This document shows positions 1-7,313 of a DNA stretch of 59,895 nucleotides, in pieces. This DNA comes from Acidobacteriota bacterium (GTDB taxonomy: Bacteria > Acidobacteriota > Terriglobia > Bryobacterales > Bryobacteraceae). Every line of letters starts with the position of its first letter. Positions within the stretch are counted from its first letter, which is position 1. The position numbers and the translations under genes were made by a program. Below the pieces are notes generated by a model. The model was not told the DNA's origin. It did no database searches and saw nothing but the letters and a program-made list of their open reading frames with translations. The DNA lies in the NCBI GenBank assembly GCA_025353165.1, contig JANXRE010000182.1, positions 1-59,895 of the forward strand, in the 5' to 3' direction.

Positions 1-141
1 CGTTCCAATCCGATGCCGATCAGCCTTCCGAACTACCACCGTAATACCGATCGTTTTCAGTTCGGAATGCTGATCGCCATCACTTCGGATTCGTGATCGC
101 CATCACTTCGGAACGCTGATCGCCATCCCCCGGAATCCGCA
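1..141. mobile_element. Terminal region of an IS21-like insertion sequence (transposase genes outside window)
   Basis: Three contiguous 23-bp units begin at 61, 84 and 107. Each has the form TTCGGAnnnnTGATCGCCATC, and a partial fourth unit follows at 130-141. The block ends in CA at 140-141, so read from the other strand the terminus would begin TGCGGATTCCGG. Multiple short terminal repeats next to a TG...CA end are characteristic of IS21-family elements, where the IstA transposase binds them. The element body would lie to the left of the window, so istA/istB cannot be confirmed. The family assignment is inference; the tandem repeat itself is directly visible. Confidence 0.5.
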
Positions 142-151
142 CCAACGGCGC

Positions 152-565
152 TCAGTCACCTTTCTCTATTAGATCTTTCACTAATTTCCCAATCTCCATG
201 AAGGCGGCAAGATTACTTGGCTTCTGAAAATATCGATTCGCTCCGAGGCTTAGACAGCGCTCCCGGTCTTTTGGAGAATCGGAGGATGTAAGCAGCACTA
301 CGGGCACTTTCGCAAGGCTTGAATGACCACGAATACGCGTGAGCACTTCACTTCCATCATGTCTGGGCAAATTCAAATCGAGGAGGAGCAGGTCAATCTT
401 GCGGACCCCCGCCGCCGCCTCCGTTACACAATCGATTGCTTCTTCGCCGTCTTTGACTACAATCAGTTCATACGAAAGCCGCTGTCCATCCAAAGCGCGT
501 CTGATTAGAAAGACATCCCCTGGATTGTCCTCCGCCAGTACGATATTCACCTTATCGTGAGTCAT
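152..565 (-). CDS. Single-domain response regulator (Rcp1-like receiver)
   Basis: A 137-aa stand-alone CheY-like receiver with no output domain. Visible receiver features are the acidic pair E12/D13 in VLAEDNPGDV, phospho-acceptor D63 in LLLDLNLPRHDG, the T/S switch in VVLLTSSD, and the conserved lysine in YFQKP. The start at 565 is chosen because a longer reading only adds sequence belonging to the upstream kinase in another frame, and because AGAGGA lies about 8 nt before this ATG. The gene begins 16 nt after the stop of the histidine kinase at 582, so the two form an operon and probably a cognate pair. The NPGD/LNLPRxDG style matches response regulators paired with phytochrome-like or PAS kinases (Rcp1 type), which act by protein contact rather than DNA binding. 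Confidence 0.9.
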   Translation of the reverse strand: MTHDKVNIVLAEDNPGDVFLIRRALDGQRLSYELIVVKDGEEAIDCVTEAAAGVRKIDLLLLDLNLPRHDGSEVLTRIRGHSSLAKVPVVLLTSSDSPKDRERCLSLGANRYFQKPSNLAAFMEIGKLVKDLIEKGD

Positions 566-581
566 AGAAAGTCCTCTGAGG

Positions 582-3113
582 CTATGCCCGAACCGCAAAG
601 AAGAACGTCGATCCGTCCCCCTCCACCGATTCCACCCATATCGTTCCACCGCTGCGTTCAACCAGCTTCTTGCACAGAGCCAGGCCAATTCCAGTTCCGG
701 CAACTTCCTGGCCATGTAGCCGGCCGAAGATGCGGAAAATTTGAGCTTGATACTCCGTAGCGATTCCGATTCCGTTGTCGCGAATCGAGAACACCCAAGT
801 CCCATCTTTCGGCTTGGCGTCAATGTGAATCACCGGCCTCTCATGTGGCTTCCGATACTTTAGAGCGTTACTGATGAGATTTTGGAATACCTGTACGAGG
901 AAGACCTCGGGTATCCGCACATGGGGCAAGCTCGCTCTTGTGATCTCAGCGCTGGTTTCCTGAATCGAGGCAGTCAGATTTTCGAGGGCCTTGTTTAGTG
1001 CCTGCTGACTGTCAACATCTTCTCTGGTCCATTCTTCCGGAGACGCAGCACGGGAGTAGGCCAACAGATCCCTTAACAGCGCTTCCATGCGCAAAGCGCC
1101 ATCCGCTGCGAAAGCCAGATAGGAATTGGCTTGGCAATGCAGGTTACCGCCGAATTCCTCCTTGAGCAACTGGGAGTAGATCGCGACCATGCGAAGGGGT
1201 TCCTGCAAGTCGTGGCTTGCGGCATAGGCGAATTGTTCCAAATCCATGTTCGATCGTTTCAATGCCTCATTTGACAACTGGAGCTCTTCTTTGCTCGCCC
1301 GCAACGCCTCCGCGGCCAGCTTCTGCTTGTGAATGTCCGTGCAGGAACCAAACCAACGAATAATCCGGCCATTACTATCGCGGACCGGTACGGCCCGGCA
1401 TGTATACCAGCGATGATCGTCTTTGTTTGGTGTATTGAAGCGGGCCTCGGCTTCAAACGCCTCGCCTGAATCCAAGGACTGTTTCCATTTTTCCAGACAT
1501 GTTTCTCGAATTTCAGGATCGAGAAAGTGCATCCAACCCTGCTGGCCGATTTGCTCCAGCGTGAATCCCGTTTCCTCGTGCCAACGATTGTTCAAATACT
1601 CGGTTGTCCCATCCGGCTTGCTGGTCCAGATCAATTGGGGCAATGAGTCCGCCGTGATGCGATAGCGTTCTTCGCTCTGCTGAAGTTCCTCCTCCGCTCG
1701 CTTGCGTTCGGAGATGTCGGAACAATACTCAGTCCGATATACGATATTCCCGTCAACTCCACGTACCGCCGTGATGTCGACCATTGCTGGAAACTTGCCT
1801 CCGTCTTTACGAAGGTGGATTGTTTCCGTCAGGAAATGGTCGTCTGGCGATAAGCTTGCGAGCAGCTTGGCTTTGGCTGGCCAGACCTCGGGAGCAACGA
1901 TCATGGAATAGGGCTGGCCGGTCAACTCTGTTGGCGAGTAGCCGTGCATGGCCGCAAACGTGGGATTCACTTGCTCCAGCACCGGCTGTTCCCCGGCAGT
2001 AAGCACCGCCATCCCAAATCCAGCGTGCTGAAACACATGCTCCCATCGGCGAAGCGCTTGCTCAGCCGCACGCCGGGGCGTTACATCGCGAAACACCATC
2101 ACGGCGCCCGTTAAAGTGTTTTCGGAATCGTATATCGGCGCGGCACTGTCGTCGACGGGTATCGACGTGCCATTACGACTAAGCAGATTCGTATCATTCA
2201 CCATACCCATAACCCGCCGTTCCCGGATTGCCTGGCGGGCAGGATTCTCCACGCGCTCGTGCGTGATCTCGTCCGCAATGGGAAAGACGGACTCCAACAA
2301 CTGGCCCTCCGCGTCCTGGGGATTCCAACCCGTGAGCTGAGCCGCAACAGGATTCAAGAATGTCACCAGTCCTGCTTCATCGGTGGTGATGACCCCATCC
2401 CCAATGCTTGAAAGAGTGACCTGGAACCGGCGCCGCGCGTTATCCAAAGTTTCCATCAGGTCTTCACGGCGAACGTTCGACCGCTGAATCAACCCGAGCG
2501 ACACCGCAAGTACACCGGTAAGAATGCCGCATCCCAAGAGCACCGCAAACCGTGCTCGAAGAGATCGCTCTTCGACATCCGCGGAGTTCGCGACCAAACG
2601 AGAGTATCCGGCGTTTGATATGGCCGAGGATACCTCCCGTATTGCGTCCATGGTAGCCTTGCCCCGACCGGTGCGGACGATCGTCAACGCCGCTTCTGCT
2701 CCCAATTGATCGCGAACAAGCAGCGTAGCATCCACCTCCGCAATTTTGTCCTGAATCAATGGGCGCAATTTCTCAACGCGCTCGATCTGGTCCGGAAGTT
2801 GGACTTCGGAGCTCAAGGAATCAGTCAGGCCGGATAGTTCAGACTTCCCCTTTTGATAAGGCTGAAGGTAGCTGCGATCTCCTGTTAGGAGGTATCCCCG
2901 CTGCCCTGTCTCAAGATCCTTCACCGACGAAAGGACAGCCTCATTAGCTTTCAGACCGCGCTTAAGCCGCTCGATTTCGATGCGCGAGTCCCGGAGCAGG
3001 ATCCAATCGGAATAGAACAGACCTGCGATCACCAACACGACTCCTATGGAAAGGGGAAGCAAGACTCGCTCCACTCTTAGGATTCGAAGCGCGGGAGCTA
3101 GCGAGGTGTTCAT
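582..3113 (-). CDS. Hybrid-sensing membrane histidine kinase: CHASE3, three PAS domains, HisKA, HATPase
   Basis: An 843-aa sensor kinase. A membrane segment (about residues 14-36) is followed by an extracytoplasmic CHASE3-type helical sensor containing DLETGQRGYLLTGD, and a second membrane segment near 190-212. Three PAS/PAC repeats occupy roughly 225-600 (for example YRTEYCSDISERKR and WFGSCTDIHKQK). HisKA carries the phospho-acceptor H634 in ASHDLQEPLRM. HATPase has the N box (N749 in QNLISNALKY), DNGIGIA and GTGIGLALCKK. It should autophosphorylate and pass phosphate to the receiver encoded 16 nt downstream. It is transcribed divergently from a second, truncated kinase. The ligand is unknown. 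Confidence 0.93.
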   Translation of the reverse strand: MNTSLAPALRILRVERVLLPLSIGVVLVIAGLFYSDWILLRDSRIEIERLKRGLKANEAVLSSVKDLETGQRGYLLTGDRSYLQPYQKGKSELSGLTDSLSSEVQLPDQIERVEKLRPLIQDKIAEVDATLLVRDQLGAEAALTIVRTGRGKATMDAIREVSSAISNAGYSRLVANSADVEERSLRARFAVLLGCGILTGVLAVSLGLIQRSNVRREDLMETLDNARRRFQVTLSSIGDGVITTDEAGLVTFLNPVAAQLTGWNPQDAEGQLLESVFPIADEITHERVENPARQAIRERRVMGMVNDTNLLSRNGTSIPVDDSAAPIYDSENTLTGAVMVFRDVTPRRAAEQALRRWEHVFQHAGFGMAVLTAGEQPVLEQVNPTFAAMHGYSPTELTGQPYSMIVAPEVWPAKAKLLASLSPDDHFLTETIHLRKDGGKFPAMVDITAVRGVDGNIVYRTEYCSDISERKRAEEELQQSEERYRITADSLPQLIWTSKPDGTTEYLNNRWHEETGFTLEQIGQQGWMHFLDPEIRETCLEKWKQSLDSGEAFEAEARFNTPNKDDHRWYTCRAVPVRDSNGRIIRWFGSCTDIHKQKLAAEALRASKEELQLSNEALKRSNMDLEQFAYAASHDLQEPLRMVAIYSQLLKEEFGGNLHCQANSYLAFAADGALRMEALLRDLLAYSRAASPEEWTREDVDSQQALNKALENLTASIQETSAEITRASLPHVRIPEVFLVQVFQNLISNALKYRKPHERPVIHIDAKPKDGTWVFSIRDNGIGIATEYQAQIFRIFGRLHGQEVAGTGIGLALCKKLVERSGGTIWVESVEGDGSTFFFAVRA

Positions 3114-3258
3114 AAAACCAGTTTTTATGATACTCTAGCGGCCATATGACAAGCGCGGCGCGGAAGCTGCTCTGATTTCCAGGCGAAACGCCGTCGAGGA
3201 CGAGCGTTTTGAAAGGTTTACTTCTACAACCGTACATCATCTGCAGGAGCCCGTACGG

Positions 3259-3870
3259 ATGGTCCGCGTCTACACCGAGATGCTCCAGTCGGCGTCTGCG
3301 AACCGACTCGATGGCGAAGCGCTTCAAGCGCTCGAGTTTCTGCAAAAGGCTGCATTGCAGATGCAAAGATTAGTTGACGGGCTGGCAGAGTTTGTTGCGG
3401 CGACGGCAAGGCCGGCCCGGCCGCATTCTCCGATCCGCCTCGATCTGCCGTTGCGCCAGACGCTTCTTCAACTGGGCGGGGAATTGGAATCGGCTCAGGC
3501 GAAAGTCTCGTATCGGGACCTCCCTTCCGTGTTTGGAGATTTCGACCGCTTGCAGTTGGTCTTTCAACACCTCATCCGAAACGCCGTCCAGTACAGGGGC
3601 CCGCTCGCTACGGAGATCGCCATCTCGGCACGGCGGGCGGACCAGGAATGGGTCTTGATGGTACACGACAATGGACCCGGCATTCCGCAGGAGTTCCAGG
3701 GGCGCATTTTCGAACCGTATACACGACTGCATGGGAAGAGTCTGCCGGGAAACGGTTTAGGATTGGCCATCTGCCGGGCAATCGTGGAATCTCATGGTGG
3801 AAAGATGTGGTTGGAGTCCAACCCCGGGAAGGGTTCGACCTTCTTCTTCACACTGCCTGCTCAGTGTTAG
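3259..3870 (+). CDS. 5'-eroded histidine kinase (HisKA remnant plus HATPase)
   Basis: From the first in-frame ATG this encodes 203 aa, mostly a HATPase_c domain with an N box ([11 protein letters not shown]), DNGPGIP and [11 protein letters not shown]. The reading frame stays open upstream to a TAG at 3136-3138 and there encodes the matching H-box [12 protein letters not shown], with HH where the family has HD. No ATG, GTG or TTG occurs between the TAG and 3259; only a CTG at 3172 could serve. An out-of-frame ATG at 3146 runs into TGA at 3173. As annotated from 3259 the protein lacks its own phospho-acceptor histidine. It overlaps the convergent sigma-54 regulator by 4 nt. It may be a decaying gene, or a kinase using an unusual start. 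Confidence 0.6.
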   Translation: MVRVYTEMLQSASANRLDGEALQALEFLQKAALQMQRLVDGLAEFVAATARPARPHSPIRLDLPLRQTLLQLGGELESAQAKVSYRDLPSVFGDFDRLQLVFQHLIRNAVQYRGPLATEIAISARRADQEWVLMVHDNGPGIPQEFQGRIFEPYTRLHGKSLPGNGLGLAICRAIVESHGGKMWLESNPGKGSTFFFTLPAQC

Positions 3871-5465
3871 CCGGCCTCAATATCCTGCCGCGAGATCCCG
3901 AGCTTCCGCATCTTGGCATTCAAGGTAGTCCTCGGCATTCCAAGACGGATTGCGGCCTTGCTCACCATGCCGCCCGATTCTTTAAGCACCCTGAGAATAT
4001 GCTCTACCTCCACGTCTTCCAACGTGACGTCCTCATTTTCCGCCGCTTCGGTCGATCCATCTTCCGAGCGCGCATGAATCTCGTCTAAACGTGTCTGCAA
4101 AGCCCGGAGACTGATGCCCAGCGCCGCCGCCGCCTCACGGCGGTTGTTCTTCAAATGTGTCAGCGTGAGCTGAATATAGGCTTCTACCGCTTTAGACAGG
4201 GGGAGTCCTGGCTCCAGGGTTAACGTGTCGCCAACCTGCCGCGGAACCGGAAGAGGAATGGATTGAGAGCGATCCAGCCGGAGGTGATCCGTGCGTATCG
4301 GGCCTTCGTGCGCCAGGATGACCGCGCGTTCAATGACATTGCGCAGTTCCCGGACATTGCCGGGCCAAGAGTGATCCTCCAAGCGCTGAAGTACGGTGGG
4401 CATCAGATCCGTCACCCGGGTTCCATGCCGCCGGTTCAAGTTGTGGATCATGACCTCGGCGATCGCGGCAACGTCTTCCCGCCGTTCCCGGAGCGGCGGC
4501 AAATCAATCCTGAACACATTCAGGCGGTAGTAAAGGTCCTCGCGCAACTGACCCTGTTGGATGGCGGCTTCGGGGGCCTTGTTGGTGGCTGCGATCACGC
4601 GCGTATCAACTTGGATCTCGGTCTTCGCGCCCAAACGCCGGACCCTCAGGTCTTCGAGCACCCGCAAAAGCTTGGACTGCGTTTGCAGCAACATCTCGCC
4701 GATCTCGTCGAGCAACAGTGTGCCCCCATGAGACTGCTCAAAACAGCCCGCCCGGCGCTCTACCGCGCCGGTGAACGCACCCTTCTCATGCCCAAACAGT
4801 TCGCTTTCAATCAACGTCTCTGGCAAGGCCGCGCAGTTGACGGCGACGAACGGCCCGGCGGCACGCCGGCTGAGGCGATGGATTTCCCGAGCGACCATCT
4901 CTTTGCCCGTACCGCTTTCCCCTGTGATCAGCACCGCCGCGGAGCTGGGCGCCACCTGACGGATTAGGGAAAACACACCCTGCATCCCAGACGACTTCCC
5001 GACCAAGTTCCCGAGCAATCCCTGCATGGATAGCTCGCGATTGAGCTGCTCGTTTTCGCGAAGAAGATGGTGTTGGGAGAGAGCGCGTTCCACTAATGGC
5101 ACTAGAGCGCCCATCTTTACGGGCTTTTCCAGAAACCAGAACGCCTTAAGGTCGTGAACAATCGCGACGGCTTTTTCGACGCTGCCAAAGCCTGTCAGGG
5201 CTATCACCGGCGTCGGCGAGTCGCGCCGCCGCAACTCCGTCATCAGTGCGAACCCGTCCATCCGCGGCATGTTGAGATCGGTGAGAATCACGTCCGGATC
5301 AAAGGTCTCCATCTTCTGGAGCGCATCCAGGCCGTCGTTGGCGGTTCCGGTCTCATAGCCTTCCGCGGACAGAGAATCGGACAGCAACTGACACTGGGCG
5401 TCATCATCGTCGACGATCAAGATTCGGTGCTTGGGTGGGGAGGGCATCTCCGCCCCATTATCCAA
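3867..5465 (-). CDS. NtrC-family sigma-54-dependent response regulator with two C-terminal Fis-type helices
   Basis: 532 aa. The N-terminal receiver has acidic DDDD at 19-22 and acceptor D63 in [11 protein letters not shown]. The central AAA+ domain carries Walker A GESGTGKE (182-189), the sigma-54 contact loop GAFTGA (229-234) and Walker [10 protein letters not shown]. The C-terminus holds two successive Fis/HTH_8-like segments, about 432-462 ([19 protein letters not shown]) and 486-525 ([19 protein letters not shown]), where the family normally has one. It should activate RNA polymerase-sigma-54 at enhancer-dependent promoters when phosphorylated, though no target site was identified here. 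An alternative start MPSPP lies six codons downstream. The start overlaps the upstream decayed stress-like gene by 8 nt. Confidence 0.93.
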   Translation of the reverse strand: MDNGAEMPSPPKHRILIVDDDDAQCQLLSDSLSAEGYETGTANDGLDALQKMETFDPDVILTDLNMPRMDGFALMTELRRRDSPTPVIALTGFGSVEKAVAIVHDLKAFWFLEKPVKMGALVPLVERALSQHHLLRENEQLNRELSMQGLLGNLVGKSSGMQGVFSLIRQVAPSSAAVLITGESGTGKEMVAREIHRLSRRAAGPFVAVNCAALPETLIESELFGHEKGAFTGAVERRAGCFEQSHGGTLLLDEIGEMLLQTQSKLLRVLEDLRVRRLGAKTEIQVDTRVIAATNKAPEAAIQQGQLREDLYYRLNVFRIDLPPLRERREDVAAIAEVMIHNLNRRHGTRVTDLMPTVLQRLEDHSWPGNVRELRNVIERAVILAHEGPIRTDHLRLDRSQSIPLPVPRQVGDTLTLEPGLPLSKAVEAYIQLTLTHLKNNRREAAAALGISLRALQTRLDEIHARSEDGSTEAAENEDVTLEDVEVEHILRVLKESGGMVSKAAIRLGMPRTTLNAKMRKLGISRQDIEAG

Positions 5466-5865
5466 TAAGGGATCCTTCAGTTGAAACCTCCTGGGCTCCC
5501 GCGCCCCTTAGGAGAGCCTCAGCCCGCTTGGCTTTCCTCTCGTCTACGCAGCGTATCGAGATAGAAATCCCCGCTCCGGTCTCAGCTAGAAGTGGATCGA
5601 TTGCACTCCCTTCCGTCACGGGCCCCATGCCCTCCAGTGCGTACATGGCGGCTCGCAGCGTAATCGAGTCGAGCACTACTCCACCCGAAGTGCGCTTTGC
5701 CGCCACTTTTTGGCGTTCCTCACTATTCGCGCCATGGCTGGGCACGGGGGGTGTTCCCTTCAGCGATGTCTTCGCGCGAAGCCGAAACGACGCAGCGAAG
5801 CAGCGGCGCGTGCGAGTTGCCGAGGGCGGGGAAAATACTCCGTGGACCAACGTTACGGTCTCCAT
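5458..5865 (-). pseudogene. Probable frameshifted general-stress-protein-like gene (YflT-type fold)
   Basis: The frame ending at 5458 closes with AGISISIRCVDERKAKRAEA and [12 protein letters not shown], resembling the ending of short stress proteins in which a GILLSVxC strand is followed by a WVxRAKxxLxxxGAxDV helix. The N-terminus from ATG 5865 (preceded by GGAAG) starts METVTLVHGVFS, also family-like. The expected next helix appears in the third frame (RQLARAAASLRRFGFA) and then the second frame (SREDIA), before similarity returns to the first. That pattern suggests compensating frameshifts in the N-terminal third. A longer reading from 5922 only adds sequence from the neighbouring beta-barrel remnant. 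It overlaps the sigma-54 regulator by 8 nt. The family assignment is from memory of sequence pattern. Confidence 0.45.
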
Positions 5866-5878
5866 GACGTCTCTTCCG

Positions 5879-6210
5879 TTAACAGGTGAGTCCGAGTAGA
5901 AATTTGAATTCGACACCACCACCGAATACGAAACCTACGTCATTGCGTTTGCTAAACTCGGTTGCGGTATTCCGCGCGACGTTCACGGGAGCCAATTCCG
6001 CGTTGACGTACGCCGCAGTTGGTCGATTCCTGAGATATTACGCAGAGCGCCGCCCGCATCCACAAACGGCCGGACCGGTCCAGGCAGGATGGCGAATTTC
6101 ACGAGTGCGGGAAACTCCCAGGAATTCGCAACCGTCTTGGCGTAAACGGTTCCGTTTGCCAGCGATTGATCATACTGGTATGGTAACCGAGACGCTCATA
6201 TTGGAACTAA
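5879..6210 (-). pseudogene. C-terminal remnant of an outer-membrane beta-barrel protein
   Basis: Read on the minus strand, 6190 to about 5990 encodes a barrel-like stretch including NSWEFPALVKFAILPGPVRP and FVDAGGALRNISG. After a frameshift near 5985 the reading continues as TATEFSKRNDVGFVFGGGVE, then FKFLLGLTC and a TAA at 5879-5881. Alternating WEFP, PFVxAG and VFGGGVEF strands are typical of the small OmpW/OMP_b-brl type barrels common in acidobacteria. No start codon or N-terminus is present. The upstream edge comes within about 40 nt of the 3' end of tRNA-Phe, so the 5' part may have been lost when DNA was inserted or deleted there. Confidence 0.55.
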
Positions 6211-6245
6211 CCGAAAGACCAGCTTCGGCGCAAGTTGCTGATTTA

Positions 6246-6321
6246 TGGTGGCCAGGGACGGAATCGAACCGCCGACGCCAGCCTTTTCAGGGCTGCGCTC
6301 TACCAGCTGAGCTACCTGGCC
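6246..6321 (-). tRNA. tRNA-Phe (anticodon GAA)
   Basis: The minus strand folds as a 76-nt tRNA. The acceptor stem pairs GGCCAGG with CCTGGCC. The D-arm is GCTCAGCTGGTAGAGC, the anticodon stem CAGCC/GGCTG closes the loop CTGAAAA (anticodon GAA), and the T-arm has GGTTCGATTCC. The CCA end is encoded (TGG at 6246-6248 on the plus strand). A decayed gene fragment lies directly beyond its 3' end and an internally deleted fumarase copy beyond its 5' end, making this locus a plausible past integration site. Confidence 0.97.
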
Positions 6322-6340
6322 AAGGGGGTGACGCGATTCC

Positions 6341-6432
6341 TATCTTAACAAATCCAGTACTTCGCCCGTCGCCTGCTCCACGTCCGCGTGCAGCAGGACC
6401 ACACCGCCGGCCTTCAGAGCGCGCCTCTGCTG
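6341..6432 (-). pseudogene. Internally deleted copy of the fumarase gene 3' end
   Basis: Positions 6341-6393 match 7315-7367 (the last codons and stop of the intact fumarase gene) at 47 of 53 positions. The next stretch, 6391-6432, matches 7809-7850 of the same gene at 37 of 42. The 441 bp that separate the two segments in the intact gene are absent, and the junction falls at a shared CAG. Similarity stops at 6432. It is a relic of a second fumarase gene or of a partial duplication, and with the intact gene it flanks the M91-type peptidase gene. Confidence 0.75.
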
Positions 6433-6587
6433 TGAGAAGTAGGTATACTCCACTAATGGCCCGCACCCCGTAGGCACACTGTATTGCCATCCAGATCACG
6501 TCCGACGACCAGCGGTTCTACCAAAAAGTCGTCACCAACCTCGACCTGATTCAGAACCTCCTCCTGGGGCAGAACCTGTTCCATGAC

Positions 6588-7289
6588 TTGAAGGCGACTT
6601 CCAGGGTGATCGTGATCAGTCCATCGGTCGGCGGCAACCAGTGCAAATCCGGCGGAGAATCCATCTTCTACAAGCTGCGCGCCGCTCTGCGTGACAGCGA
6701 TAGCTGCTCGGTGCGGACCGAACTGGGTATAGGGCTGGCGGGGGCGGCAGCCGCCGGTTGGACCCTCGAGCGGATCGGCAACACGCTGGCGGTAGGCATG
6801 TCGCCGGCCACGGTGCGCACGGCGTTAAACCTGGGCCCTGCGAAGACGATGACCACCCGTCAGCTGGTTGGCCAGCTGTTAGCCGATCAGATTGAAGAGG
6901 CGCACGACGCCGATCAGTCGACGAAGTTGAACCGGGGTCTGGTGGACGGGTACACGCTGGGCGACCATCTGGTTCGCTTTCTACGCCCATGGCTGCGGCC
7001 GGGAACCGGGGCTGGTTCACTCATCAACTTCAACCCCGATTCGACGCTCGGCTGCATGGGCGACAAGATGAAGCGGCGTCCGCCAGCGATCGGGCTGGTG
7101 CATGAGTTGTGTCATGCCTGGCGGAACGCAGTTGGCGAGCGTCTGTTTGACGACGCCCTGTCATGCAGTTTGGACGACGATGAAGTGATGACCACCGGCT
7201 TCCCGCCCTATCAATACGAGAGATACTCGGAAAACCTATTCCGCGCGCATTGGCCCACGCGGCTGGAGATACGGGTGAACTATCGCTGA
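6588..7289 (+). CDS. M91 (NleD-like) zinc metallopeptidase, 5' end uncertain or broken
   Basis: The 233-aa reading contains the zinc-peptidase motif HELCH at 172-176 (AIGLVHELCHAWRNAVGERL), preceded by INFNPDSTLGCMGDKM. This arrangement is typical of peptidase family M91, known from the type III effector NleD and common in secreted or toxin-associated proteins. The listed start is a TTG with no clear ribosome site. The frame continues open upstream (QITSDDQRFYQKVVTNLDL) to TAG at 6471-6473, and five codons before that lies ATG 6456 in the same frame, 6 nt after TATACT. The natural start may therefore be 6456 with an acquired amber codon. No signal peptide or secretion partner is visible. Substrate unknown. 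Confidence 0.65.
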   Translation: MKATSRVIVISPSVGGNQCKSGGESIFYKLRAALRDSDSCSVRTELGIGLAGAAAAGWTLERIGNTLAVGMSPATVRTALNLGPAKTMTTRQLVGQLLADQIEEAHDADQSTKLNRGLVDGYTLGDHLVRFLRPWLRPGTGAGSLINFNPDSTLGCMGDKMKRRPPAIGLVHELCHAWRNAVGERLFDDALSCSLDDDEVMTTGFPPYQYERYSENLFRAHWPTRLEIRVNYR

Positions 7290-7313
7290 GGGAGTCTGCC
7301 GGGTTTGAGGTCA

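Noticed and set aside
61-141. CRISPR array suggested by regularly repeated 23-bp units
   Set aside because: The units are contiguous with no spacers, there are only three, and they end in an IS-type terminus.
5886-6473. 195-aa plus-strand open frame
   Set aside because: It runs through the tRNA-Phe gene and opposite the beta-barrel remnant.
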